Assembly: GCA_050246875.1 (NCBI GenBank)
Contig: JBFWVF010000009.1
Coordinates: 186,001-250,000, forward strand
Length of the DNA: 64,000 nt
Origin: SHWB01 sp050246875
GTDB taxonomy: Bacteria > Pseudomonadota > Alphaproteobacteria > UBA6615
Direction: 5' to 3'
The translations under genes were made by a program, and so were the position numbers. The notes beneath the pieces were generated by a model. It was not told the origin of the DNA and searched no databases. It worked only from the letters and a program-made list of their open reading frames with translations. Positions 43,954 to 52,972 of the stretch are shown one piece after another. Positions within the stretch are counted from its first letter, which is position 1. Each line of letters opens with the position of its first letter.

Positions 43954-44977
43954 GTTTTTCGACAGCTACGTCTGGCCGACCGCCTGGATCGTGGCGACGA
44001 TCCTGCTCGTCGTCGTGCCGCTGCTCGGCGCTGTCGCCTACCTGACCTATGCCGAGCGCAAGGTCATCGCGGCGATGCAGCTTCGCATGGGCCCCAACGT
44101 CGTCGGGCCCTTCGGGCTGCTTCAGCCGCTGGCCGACGGCCTCAAGCTGCTGGTCAAGGAGACGATCATCCCGACCGGCGCCAACCGCGTCGTGTTCGTG
44201 GTGGCGCCGATGCTGACCTTCGTGCTGGCGATCATCGGCTGGGCCGTCGTGCCGTTCGGCGAGGGGCTCGTCATCTCCGACATCAACGTCGGCGTGCTCT
44301 ATCTCTTCGCCATCAGCTCCCTCGGCGTCTACGGCATCATCATGGCCGGCTGGGCGTCGAACTCGAAGTACGCCTTCCTCGGCGCGCTGCGATCCTCGGC
44401 GCAGATGGTGTCCTACGAGGTGTCGATCGGCTTCGTCATCATCACCGTGCTGCTGGCGGCCGGCTCGCTCAACCTGTCGGACATCGTACGGGCGCAGGAG
44501 AACATGTGGTTCTTCATTCCGCTGGCGCCGATGTTCATCGTGTTCATCATCTCGGCCCTGGCCGAGACCAACCGCGCGCCGTTCGACCTGCCGGAGGCCG
44601 AGGCGGAGCTGGTGTCGGGCTACAACGTCGAATATTCGGCGATGACCTTCGCCCTGTTCTTCCTCGGCGAATACGCCAACATGATCCTGATGAGCGGCAT
44701 GACCACCGTGCTGTTCCTCGGCGGCTGGCTGGCGCCGTTCAACATCGCGCCGATCCTGTGGATACCCGAGGCGATGTGGTCGGTGTTCTGGTTCATGGCC
44801 AAGCTGTCGCTGGTCCTGTTCATCTTCCTGTGGGTGCGCGCGACCCTGCCGCGCTACCGCTATGACCAGTTGATGCGGCTCGGCTGGAAGGTGTTCCTGC
44901 CGCTGTCGCTGCTGTGGGTCGTCGTCACCGCCGGCGCGCTGATCGCGTTCGGCTGGCTGCCGCGGCCGGGCATCTAG
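43946..44977 (+). CDS. nuoH: NADH-quinone oxidoreductase subunit H
   Basis: A 343-residue membrane subunit with about eight helices, linking the quinone cavity to the proton path. Seen: YAERKVIAAMQLRMGPNVVG and ETNRAPFDLPEAEAELVSGY, both invariant acidic loop signatures facing the quinone site. It overlaps the nuoG 3' end, implying coupled translation. Confidence 0.98.
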   Translation: MAEFFDSYVWPTAWIVATILLVVVPLLGAVAYLTYAERKVIAAMQLRMGPNVVGPFGLLQPLADGLKLLVKETIIPTGANRVVFVVAPMLTFVLAIIGWAVVPFGEGLVISDINVGVLYLFAISSLGVYGIIMAGWASNSKYAFLGALRSSAQMVSYEVSIGFVIITVLLAAGSLNLSDIVRAQENMWFFIPLAPMFIVFIISALAETNRAPFDLPEAEAELVSGYNVEYSAMTFALFFLGEYANMILMSGMTTVLFLGGWLAPFNIAPILWIPEAMWSVFWFMAKLSLVLFIFLWVRATLPRYRYDQLMRLGWKVFLPLSLLWVVVTAGALIAFGWLPRPGI

Positions 44978-44995
44978 GGCGGGGAGGGGACAGAC

Positions 44996-45484
44996 ATGGC
45001 CGTACTCGACCGCACCGCCCGCTCGCTGCTGCTGTCCGAGATCGCCTCGGGCCTGCTGCTGACGCTGCGCTACATGTTCCGCGGCAAGGTGACGGTGAAC
45101 TATCCCTACGAGAAGGGGCCGCTCAGCCCGCGCTTCCGCGGCGAGCACGCGCTGCGCCGCTATCCCAGCGGTGAGGAGCGCTGCATCGCCTGCAAGCTGT
45201 GCGAGGCGATCTGCCCGGCCCAGGCCATCACCATCGAGGCCGAACCGCGCGCCGACGGCAGCCGCCGCACGACGCGCTACGACATCGACATGACCAAGTG
45301 CATCTACTGCGGCTTCTGCGAGGAAGCCTGCCCGGTCGATGCCATCGTCGAGGGGCCGAATTTCGAGAACGCGACGGAGACGCGCGAGGAATTGATGTAC
45401 GACAAGGACCGCCTGCTGGCCAACGGCGACCGCTGGGAAAGCGAACTCGCCGCCCGCCTGCGGGCCGACGCGCCGTACCGCTGA
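44996..45484 (+). CDS. nuoI: NADH-quinone oxidoreductase subunit I
   Basis: A 162-residue ferredoxin-like subunit with clusters N6a and N6b. Two C-x2-C-x2-C-x3-C-P motifs are visible: CIACKLCEAICPAQA and CIYCGFCEEACPVDA. The N-terminal amphipathic helix anchors it to the membrane arm. The ribosome site GGGGAGGGGA precedes the ATG. Confidence 0.98.
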   Translation: MAVLDRTARSLLLSEIASGLLLTLRYMFRGKVTVNYPYEKGPLSPRFRGEHALRRYPSGEERCIACKLCEAICPAQAITIEAEPRADGSRRTTRYDIDMTKCIYCGFCEEACPVDAIVEGPNFENATETREELMYDKDRLLANGDRWESELAARLRADAPYR

Positions 45485-45496
45485 GGGCCGACGGAC

Positions 45497-46105
45497 ATGG
45501 TCATCCAGGCGCTCGCCTTCTACCTCTTCGCCGCCGTCGCCATCGCCTCGGGTGCAATGGTCGTGTCGGCGCGCAACCCGGTCCACTCGGTCCTCTTCCT
45601 GATCCTCGCCTTCTTCAACTCGGCCGGCCTGTTCGTGCTGATGGGGGCGGAGTTCCTGGCGATGATCCTGGTCGTCGTCTACGTCGGCGCCGTGATGGTG
45701 CTGTTCCTCTTCGTCGTCATGATGCTCGACATCAACTTCGCCGAGCTGCGCGAAGGTTTCCTGCGCTACCTGCCGATCGGTGCGCTGGTCGGCCTCGTGC
45801 TGCTGGCCGAGCTGGTCATCGTGTTCGGCTCGTGGGCGGTCTCCGACAGTGCCGGCACGGTCGCCGCCGCGCCGCGGCCGGACGGGCTGACCAACACCCA
45901 TGCGCTCGGCATGCTGATCTATACCGACTACATCTACCTCTTCCAGACGGCCGGCCTCGTGCTGCTGGTGGCGATGATCGGCGCCATCGTGCTGACGCTG
46001 CGCTCGCGCGAGGGTGTGCGGCGTCAGCGCATCGCCGAGCAGACGGCGCGCCGGCGCGAGGACGTGGTCGAGATCAAGAAGATTCCGACGGGGAGCGGCG
46101 CCTGA
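45497..46105 (+). CDS. nuoJ: NADH-quinone oxidoreductase subunit J
   Basis: A 202-residue membrane subunit with five hydrophobic segments. Seen: the NPVHSVLFLILAFFNSAGLF segment and the conserved VYVGAVMVLFLFVVMM helix, which contains the pi-bulge near the E-channel. The C-terminal tail is basic. The stop overlaps the nuoK start as TGATG. Confidence 0.96.
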   Translation: MVIQALAFYLFAAVAIASGAMVVSARNPVHSVLFLILAFFNSAGLFVLMGAEFLAMILVVVYVGAVMVLFLFVVMMLDINFAELREGFLRYLPIGALVGLVLLAELVIVFGSWAVSDSAGTVAAAPRPDGLTNTHALGMLIYTDYIYLFQTAGLVLLVAMIGAIVLTLRSREGVRRQRIAEQTARRREDVVEIKKIPTGSGA

Positions 46106-46413
46106 TGGAGATCGGCCTCACCCACTATCTCGTCGTCGCCGCCGTGCTGTTCACGCTCGGCATCTTCGGCATCTTCCTCAACCGCAAGAACGTCATCATC
46201 ATCATGATGTCGATCGAGCTGATGCTGCTGGCGGTCAACATCAACCTCGTCGCCTTCTCGACGCACCTGCAGGACCTGGTCGGCCAGATCTTCGCGATGT
46301 TCGTGCTGACGGTGGCGGCGGCCGAGGCGGCGATCGGGCTCGCCATCCTCGTCGTCTACTTCCGCAACCGCGGCTCCATCGCGGTTGAAGACATCAACCT
46401 GATGAAGGGCTAG
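46105..46413 (+). CDS. nuoK: NADH-quinone oxidoreductase subunit K
   Basis: A 102-residue three-helix membrane subunit (MrpC-like), exact family length. Seen: the two buried Glu residues in MMSIELMLLAVNIN and VAAAEAAIGLAILV, which are part of the proton path. Confidence 0.97.
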   Translation: MEIGLTHYLVVAAVLFTLGIFGIFLNRKNVIIIMMSIELMLLAVNINLVAFSTHLQDLVGQIFAMFVLTVAAAEAAIGLAILVVYFRNRGSIAVEDINLMKG

Positions 46414-46465
46414 CCGTGACGCGGACCCTCGGTCCGGCGGCGGCGGGAACGGACGGCGCGCCTCC

Positions 46466-48406
46466 ATGTACACGCTGACGATCTTCCTGCCGCTCGCGGG
46501 CTTCCTCATCGCCGCCATCGGCGGCACGGCGGTGTTCGGCAACCGCATCGGCGACCGGGCGGCGCAGCTCGTCACCTCGGTGCCGCTGCTGGTCTCGGCC
46601 GTGCTGTCCTGCGTCATCCTGTGGGAAGTCGGCATCGGCGGCGAGCCGCGCACGCTGCAGATCGTGCCGTGGATCACCTCGGGCGGCCTCGAGGTCGCCT
46701 GGGCGCTGCGCTTCGACACGCTCACCGCCGTCATGGTGTTCGTGGTCTGCGTCGTCTCGGCGATGGTCCACGTCTATTCCATCGGCTACATGGGCCACGA
46801 CCCGCACATCCCGCGTTTCATGGCCTATCTGTCGCTATTCACCTTCTTCATGCTGATGCTGGTGACGGCCGACAACTTCGTGCAGATGTTCTTCGGCTGG
46901 GAAGGCGTCGGCGTCGCCTCCTACCTGCTGATCGGCTTCTGGTACAACCGCGACAGTGCCAACGCCGCGGCCATCAAGGCGTTCGTCGTCAACCGCGTCG
47001 GCGATTTCGGCTTCGTCCTCGGCATCGGCGCGGTGTTCCTCGCCTTCGGCTCGCTCGACTTCGACGTGGTGTTCGCCGCCACGCCCCAGCTCGCCGGCCA
47101 GACCCTGACGTTCCTCGACCTCGAATGGGACGTCATGACCATCATCTGCCTGCTGCTGTTCATCGGCGCCATGGGCAAGTCGGCGCAGCTCCTGCTGCAC
47201 ACCTGGCTGCCCGACGCCATGGAGGGCCCGACGCCGGTGTCGGCGCTGATCCATGCCGCGACGATGGTGACGGCCGGCGTGTTCATGGTCGCCCGCCTGT
47301 CGCCGATGTTCGAGTACGCGCCCGACGCGCTGGCGGTGGTGACCTTCATCGGCGCGTCGACGGCCTTCTTCGCGGCGACGATCGGCCTGACCCAGTTCGA
47401 CATCAAGCGGGTGGTTGCCTATTCGACCTGCTCGCAGCTCGGCTACATGTTCTTCGCCTGCGGCGTCGGCGCCTATCCCGCCGCCATCTTCCACCTGATG
47501 ACGCACGCCTTCTTCAAGGCCCTGCTGTTCCTCGGCTCGGGCAGCGTCATTCACGGCCTCGGCGACGAGCAGGACATGCGCCGCATGGGCGGCCTGTGGT
47601 CGAAGATGCGGATCACCGCCGTGCTGATGTGGATCGGCAGTCTGGCGCTTGCCGGCATGCCGTTCTTCGCCGGCTACTATTCCAAGGACATCATCCTCGA
47701 AAGCGCCTTCGCGCATCATACCGGCCTCGGCGAGTACGCCTTCTGGCTCGGCCTCGCCGCGGCGGCGATGACGGCCTTCTACTCCTGGCGGCTGCTGTTG
47801 CTGACCTTCCACACGCCGACGCGCGCCGACTACCACGCCTACGACCATGCCCACGAATCGCCGCCGGTAATGCTGGTGCCGCTGTTCGTGCTGGCTGCGG
47901 GCGCCATCTTCGCCGGCTGGCTCGCCTACGAGTATTTCGTCGGCCACGACATGGCCGAGTTCTGGGCCCGCTCGATCCTGATGCGCCACAACATCATCGA
48001 GGAAGCCCACCACGTTCCCGGCTGGGTGCCGCTGGCGCCGACCGTCGTCGGCCTCGCCGGCATCGGCCTCGCCTTCCTCTGCTACATTCTCGTGCCGGGG
48101 CTGAACGAGCGCATCGCGCGGACGTTCCAGCCGCTGACCACGTTCTTCTACAACAAGTGGTACTTCGACGAGCTGTACGACGCGCTGTTCGTCCGCCCGG
48201 CCTTCTGGCTCGGCCGCAGCTTCTGGAAGGGCGGCGACGGACGGGTGATCGACGGCGTCGGGCCGGACGGCTTCGCCGCCGTCGCGCGCGACTTCGCCGG
48301 CCGCGCCGTACGCCTGCAGAGCGGCTTCGTCTATCACTACGCGTTCGCCATCCTGATCGGCGTCGTCGCGCTCGCGACGTGGCTGCTCGTGCGGTTCGGC
48401 GGCTAG
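46466..48406 (+). CDS. nuoL: NADH-quinone oxidoreductase subunit L
   Basis: A 646-residue antiporter-like proton-pumping subunit with the long lateral helix at its C-terminus. Seen: FFGWEGVGVASYLLIGFWY, the Lys-bearing GKSAQLLLHTWLPDAMEGPTP helix region and KRVVAYSTCSQLGYMFFACG. It lies 52 bases after nuoK. Confidence 0.98.
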   Translation: MYTLTIFLPLAGFLIAAIGGTAVFGNRIGDRAAQLVTSVPLLVSAVLSCVILWEVGIGGEPRTLQIVPWITSGGLEVAWALRFDTLTAVMVFVVCVVSAMVHVYSIGYMGHDPHIPRFMAYLSLFTFFMLMLVTADNFVQMFFGWEGVGVASYLLIGFWYNRDSANAAAIKAFVVNRVGDFGFVLGIGAVFLAFGSLDFDVVFAATPQLAGQTLTFLDLEWDVMTIICLLLFIGAMGKSAQLLLHTWLPDAMEGPTPVSALIHAATMVTAGVFMVARLSPMFEYAPDALAVVTFIGASTAFFAATIGLTQFDIKRVVAYSTCSQLGYMFFACGVGAYPAAIFHLMTHAFFKALLFLGSGSVIHGLGDEQDMRRMGGLWSKMRITAVLMWIGSLALAGMPFFAGYYSKDIILESAFAHHTGLGEYAFWLGLAAAAMTAFYSWRLLLLTFHTPTRADYHAYDHAHESPPVMLVPLFVLAAGAIFAGWLAYEYFVGHDMAEFWARSILMRHNIIEEAHHVPGWVPLAPTVVGLAGIGLAFLCYILVPGLNERIARTFQPLTTFFYNKWYFDELYDALFVRPAFWLGRSFWKGGDGRVIDGVGPDGFAAVARDFAGRAVRLQSGFVYHYAFAILIGVVALATWLLVRFGG

Positions 48407-48421
48407 CGGGGCGCGGGGAAA

Positions 48422-49957
48422 ATGGGCGACTGGCCGATCCTGTCGATCGTCACCTTCCTGCCGCTGGCGGGCGTGCTGTTCATCCTGATGGTGCGCAGCA
48501 GCAACCCCGACGACGTCGCCGGCAACGCGCGCTGGATCGCGCTGTGGACGTCGCTCGCCGCCTTCGTCATCAGCCTCGCCCTGTGGCTCGGCTTCGACAC
48601 CTCGACGGCGGGCTTCCAGTTCGTCGAGAAGGTCGAGTGGATACCCGCGTGGAACATCGCCTACCACATGGGCGTCGACGGCATCTCGATGCTGTTCGTC
48701 CTGCTGTCCACGCTGCTGACGCCGATCTGCATCATCGCTTCGTGGCATGTTCGCGAGCGCGTGCGCGAGTACATGATCGCCTTCCTGGTGCTCGAGACCA
48801 TGATGGTCGGCACCTTCGCGGCCCTCGATTTCGTGCTGTTCTACATCTTCTTCGAGGGCGTGCTGATCCCGATGTTCCTCATCATCGGCATCTGGGGCGG
48901 CCCGCGGCGCGTCTATTCGGCCTTCAAGTTCTTCCTGTTCACGCTGACCGGCTCGGTGCTGATGCTGGCGGCGATCTTCGCCGTCTATTACGAGGCCGGC
49001 ACGTCCGACATCCCGACGCTGCTGACCACGACCTTCCCCGAGGGGATGCAGAACTGGGTCTGGCTCGCCTTCTTCGCCTCCTTCGCGGTGAAGATGCCGA
49101 TGTGGCCGGTCCACACCTGGCTGCCCGACGCCCATGTCGAGGCGCCGACCGCGGGCTCGGTCATCCTCGCGGGCGTGCTGCTGAAGATGGGCGGTTACGG
49201 TTTCCTGCGCTTCTCGCTGCCGATGCTGCCGCTTGCCTCGGAAACGTTCACGCCCTTCGTGTTCACCCTGTCGGTGATCGCCATCGTCTACACCTCACTG
49301 GTGGCGCTGGCGCAGGAGGACATGAAGAAGCTGATCGCCTATTCCTCGGTCGCCCACATGGGCTTCGTCACGGTCGGTCTGTTCACCGCGACGCGCCAGG
49401 GCATCGAGGGCGCGATCTTCCAGATGCTGTCGCACGGCGTCGTCTCGGCGGCGCTGTTCCTCGTCGTCGGCGTCGTCTACGACCGCATCCACACGCGCGA
49501 GATCGCACGCTACGGCGGCCTCGTCGAGCGCATGCCGAAATACGCCTTCGTCTTCATGCTGTTCATGCTGGCCTCGGTCGGCCTGCCGGGCACCAGCGGC
49601 TTCGTCGGCGAGTTCCTCATCATCGTCGGCGCCTTCCAGGCCAATACCTGGGTGGCGCTGCTGACGGCATCGGGCGTGGTGCTGGGCGCGACCTACATGC
49701 TGTTCCTCTACCGGCGGGTCATCTTCGGCCGGCTGACGCGCGCCGATCTCAAGTCGATCCTCGACCTCGACCTGCGCGAGGTGGCGGTGTTCGCGCCGCT
49801 GGTCTTCCTCGTGCTGTGGATGGGACTCTATCCAAAGCCGTTCTTCGACGTGATGGGCGAAAGCGTGGCCAATCTGCTCGGCAACTACCAGGCGGCGGTC
49901 GAAGGCGCGGCCTCGACCGGATCGGCGGCCAGCATCGCCGCGGGAGGCGGCAAGTGA
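48422..49957 (+). CDS. nuoM: NADH-quinone oxidoreductase subunit M
   Basis: A 511-residue antiporter-like subunit. Seen: YIFFEGVLIPMFLIIGIWGG with the essential Glu, the KMPMWPVHTWLPDAHVEAPT helix and KKLIAYSSVAHMGFVTVG. The last 20 residues (Ala/Ser/Gly-rich) are an extra tail. The stop overlaps the nuoN GTG. Confidence 0.98.
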   Translation: MGDWPILSIVTFLPLAGVLFILMVRSSNPDDVAGNARWIALWTSLAAFVISLALWLGFDTSTAGFQFVEKVEWIPAWNIAYHMGVDGISMLFVLLSTLLTPICIIASWHVRERVREYMIAFLVLETMMVGTFAALDFVLFYIFFEGVLIPMFLIIGIWGGPRRVYSAFKFFLFTLTGSVLMLAAIFAVYYEAGTSDIPTLLTTTFPEGMQNWVWLAFFASFAVKMPMWPVHTWLPDAHVEAPTAGSVILAGVLLKMGGYGFLRFSLPMLPLASETFTPFVFTLSVIAIVYTSLVALAQEDMKKLIAYSSVAHMGFVTVGLFTATRQGIEGAIFQMLSHGVVSAALFLVVGVVYDRIHTREIARYGGLVERMPKYAFVFMLFMLASVGLPGTSGFVGEFLIIVGAFQANTWVALLTASGVVLGATYMLFLYRRVIFGRLTRADLKSILDLDLREVAVFAPLVFLVLWMGLYPKPFFDVMGESVANLLGNYQAAVEGAASTGSAASIAAGGGK

Positions 49958-51411
49958 CCCTTGGGGCTGATCTCCTCGCCGCGCGGCCGGAACTCTTCAC
50001 GGCCCTCGCCGCCATGCTGCTGCTGATGGTCGGCGTCTTCCGCGGCGCCGGTGGCCAGCGCATGCTGTCCTGGCTGGTCGTGCTGGCCGTCCTCGTCGCC
50101 GCCGTGCTGGCGATGCTGGGCCCGGACGAGCGCACGTCGGCCTTCAATGGCCTGTTCGTCGCCGACGATTTCGGCGCCTTCGCCAAGGTGCTGATCGCCG
50201 TCGGCGCGGCCCTCGCCGTGATCCTCTCGATCGACTTCAACGCGCGCGAGAAGATCGACCAGTTCGAGTATCCGCTGCTCATGCTGTTCGCCGTCCTCGG
50301 CATGATGCTGATGGTCTCGGCCAACGACCTCATCTCGCTCTATGTCGGCCTCGAACTCCAGTCGCTGTCGCTCTATGTCATCGCCGCCATCCGCCGCGAC
50401 GCCCTGCGCTCGTCCGAGGCCGGCCTCAAGTATTTCGTCCTCGGCGCGCTGTCGTCGGGCCTGCTGCTCTACGGCATGTCGATGGTCTACGGCTTTGCCG
50501 GCACCACTAGCTTCGACGGGCTGGCGGAAATCTTCGGTGGTATCGCCAGTAGCGAGGGACAGGTGCCGATCGGCGTCGTCCTCGGCATCGTCTTCGTCGC
50601 GGCAGGCCTCGCCTTCAAGGTCTCGGCCGTGCCGTTCCACATGTGGACGCCGGACGTCTACGAGGGTGCGCCGACGCCGGTGACGGCCTTCTTCGCCGTG
50701 GCGCCCAAGATCGCCGCCATGGCACTGTTCGTGCGCGTCATGCTGGAGCCGTTCGGCGACCTGTTCACGCAGTGGCAGCAGGTCATCTGGGCCATCTCGG
50801 TTGCCTCGATGCTGCTCGGCTCGCTCGCCGCCATCGGCCAGACCAACATCAAGCGACTGATGGCCTATTCGTCGATCGGCCATATGGGCTTCGCGCTCGT
50901 CGGCCTCGCCGCCGGCACCGAGACCGGCGCCCAGGGCATCCTGCTCTACCTCACCGTCTACCTGTTCATGAACGTCGGCACCTTCGCCGTCATCCTCGCG
51001 ATGCGGCGGCAGGGCCGCATGGTAGAAGGCATCAACGACCTCGCCGGCCTCGGCCGCACGCATCCGGCGCTGGCGGCGGCGCTGGCCATCTTCATGTTCT
51101 CGATGGCCGGCATCCCGCCGCTCGCCGGCTTCTTCGGCAAGTTCTACGTCTTCATCGCGGCGATCCAGGCCGAGCTTTACCAGCTCGCGGTGATCGGCCT
51201 GCTGGCCAGCGTGATCTCGGCCTTCTACTACCTGCGGATCGTCAAGGTGATGTACTTCGACGAGCCGGTCGAACGCTTCGACCGGCCGTTCGGTCGCAAG
51301 CTGTCGCTGGTGCTGGTGGGGACAAGCATCGTCACGCTGTTCTTCTTCATCGCCCTGTCGCCGGTGCTGCACGAGACCGGGCGCGCCGCTGCGGCGCTGT
51401 TCGCCGCGTGA
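49954..51411 (+). CDS. nuoN: NADH-quinone oxidoreductase subunit N
   Basis: A 485-residue antiporter-like subunit and last member of the operon. Seen: YVGLELQSLSLYVIAA, the FKVSAVPFHMWTPDVYEGAP helix and KRLMAYSSIGHMGFALVG. It starts with GTG inside the nuoM stop and its own TGA overlaps the birA GTG. Confidence 0.97.
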   Translation: MTLGADLLAARPELFTALAAMLLLMVGVFRGAGGQRMLSWLVVLAVLVAAVLAMLGPDERTSAFNGLFVADDFGAFAKVLIAVGAALAVILSIDFNAREKIDQFEYPLLMLFAVLGMMLMVSANDLISLYVGLELQSLSLYVIAAIRRDALRSSEAGLKYFVLGALSSGLLLYGMSMVYGFAGTTSFDGLAEIFGGIASSEGQVPIGVVLGIVFVAAGLAFKVSAVPFHMWTPDVYEGAPTPVTAFFAVAPKIAAMALFVRVMLEPFGDLFTQWQQVIWAISVASMLLGSLAAIGQTNIKRLMAYSSIGHMGFALVGLAAGTETGAQGILLYLTVYLFMNVGTFAVILAMRRQGRMVEGINDLAGLGRTHPALAAALAIFMFSMAGIPPLAGFFGKFYVFIAAIQAELYQLAVIGLLASVISAFYYLRIVKVMYFDEPVERFDRPFGRKLSLVLVGTSIVTLFFFIALSPVLHETGRAAAALFAA

Positions 51412-52154
51412 CCCTGACCTTGCCCGCGCTGCCGGCCGGCTGCCGGCTGGTGGCGCTCGGAGCGGTCGGCTCGACCAACGACGAGGCGCGCTTGCTCGCG
51501 GTGGCCGGCGCCCCCGACAGGACCTTTGTCTGGGCCCGCGAGCAGACCGCCGGACGCGGGCGCCGCGGCGCCGGCTGGACGTCGCCGCCCGGCAATCTCT
51601 ACGTCTCGGCGATCCTGCGGCCGGCGGTGCCGCCGGCGCGGGCGATGCAATTGTCCTTCGTCGTCGCGGTGGCCATGGCCGAGGCGATCGAACGCGCCGG
51701 CGGCCTGTCGCTGCGCCTCAAATGGCCCAACGACCTGCTGCTCGACGGGCGCAAGACCGCCGGCATCCTGCTCGAAAGCTCCGGCGCGGGCGGCGCGCTC
51801 GAATGGCTCGTCGCCGGCACCGGCGTCAACCTTGCCTCGCATCCGGAGGCCCTGGCGACGGCGACCAACCTCGCCGCCGCCGGCGTGCGGCTGACGCCGG
51901 AGGCGCTGCTGCCGGTCTATGCAGGTGCACTCGCCGGCTGGACCGACCGCTGGATGCGCGATGGCTTCGCCCCGGTGCGCGATGCCTGGCTTGGCCGCGC
52001 CAGCGGCCTCGGCGGGCCGATCGTCGTGCGCCTGCCGGACAGCGAACTGACCGGCACCTTCGCCGATCTCGACGACAGCGGCGCGCTCCTGCTCGACGCG
52101 CCGGGAGGCCGGCGCACCGTCACCGCCGGCGAGGTTTTCGCCAGCGCGGCCTAG
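51408..52154 (+). CDS. birA: biotin--[acetyl-CoA-carboxylase] ligase
   Basis: A 248-residue biotin protein ligase that attaches biotin to carboxylases through biotinyl-AMP. Seen: substrate loop TAGRGRRGAGWTSPPGNLY, catalytic LRLKWPNDLLLDGRKTAGIL and GTGVNLA. The N-terminal DNA-binding domain of E. coli BirA is missing, so this is a class I enzyme without repressor function. The GTG start overlaps the nuoN stop by four bases, tying its expression to complex I. Confidence 0.95.
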   Translation: MTLTLPALPAGCRLVALGAVGSTNDEARLLAVAGAPDRTFVWAREQTAGRGRRGAGWTSPPGNLYVSAILRPAVPPARAMQLSFVVAVAMAEAIERAGGLSLRLKWPNDLLLDGRKTAGILLESSGAGGALEWLVAGTGVNLASHPEALATATNLAAAGVRLTPEALLPVYAGALAGWTDRWMRDGFAPVRDAWLGRASGLGGPIVVRLPDSELTGTFADLDDSGALLLDAPGGRRTVTAGEVFASAA

Positions 52155-52167
52155 GGAAGGACCGGCG

Positions 52168-52941
52168 ATGCTGCTCGCCATCGACTGCGGCAACACCAAC
52201 ACCGTCTTCGCGGTCTTCGACGGCGACCGCATGGCGGGCAAGTGGCGCATCTCGACCGATGCCGGCCGCACCGCCGACGAGTATGCCGTGTGGCTGACCC
52301 AGCTCATGCAGCTTTCGGGCATCGGCGTCGGCGACATCGACGCGGCGATCGCCGCCACGGTCGTGCCGGCCAAGCGTTTCGAACTGGCTCAGCTCATCAC
52401 CCGCTATTTCAAGGTACCGGCCCGCTTCGTGCGCGATCCGTCGCTCAGGCTCGGCCTCGACATCCTCATCGACCGGCCCGAACAGGTCGGCGCCGACCGT
52501 CTGGTCGCGGCGGTCGCCGCGCATGTGCGCTATCCGGGCGACCTGATCGTCATCGATTTCGGCACCGGCACCACCTTCGACGTGATCGATGCCGCGGGCA
52601 ATTTCCGCGGCGGCATCATTGCGCCGGGTATCAACCTTTCGGTCGAGGCGCTGTACATGGCCGGCGCCCAGTTGCCGCGCGTCGCGGTGGAGAAACCCGC
52701 ACGCGTCATCGGCGGGGCCACGGTGCCGGCCATGCAGTCGGGCATCTTCTGGGGCTACGTCTCGATGATCGAGGGCATGATCCCGCGCATCAAGGCCGAG
52801 TACGGCAAGCCGATGCGCGTGGTCGCAACCGGCGGCCTCGCCGCGCTGTTCGCGGATGTCGTGCCGGTGATCGAGGCGACGGAGCCGGACCTCGTGCTGC
52901 TCGGCCTGCTCGATCTCCACCGCCGCAACCTCGGCGGCTAG
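52168..52941 (+). CDS. coaX: type III pantothenate kinase
   Basis: A 257-residue kinase for the first step of coenzyme A synthesis. Seen: the phosphate-binding DCGNTNTVFAVFDG at the N-terminus, a GADRLVAAVAA segment, the DFGTGTTFDVIDAAG motif and GGIIAPGINLS. The ATG follows GGAAGG. Type III enzymes need a monovalent cation and escape CoA feedback; that is family knowledge. The birA-coaX-rnj order is frequent in alphaproteobacteria. Confidence 0.96.
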   Translation: MLLAIDCGNTNTVFAVFDGDRMAGKWRISTDAGRTADEYAVWLTQLMQLSGIGVGDIDAAIAATVVPAKRFELAQLITRYFKVPARFVRDPSLRLGLDILIDRPEQVGADRLVAAVAAHVRYPGDLIVIDFGTGTTFDVIDAAGNFRGGIIAPGINLSVEALYMAGAQLPRVAVEKPARVIGGATVPAMQSGIFWGYVSMIEGMIPRIKAEYGKPMRVVATGGLAALFADVVPVIEATEPDLVLLGLLDLHRRNLGG

Positions 52942-52972
52942 TCGCCATGTCCCTCAATTACGGTGAACCCGC

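Noticed and set aside
46621..51411. A single very long plus-strand frame covering nuoL to nuoN
   Set aside because: Only the last part (from the GTG at 49954) is NuoN; the earlier part is an out-of-frame shadow of nuoL and nuoM.
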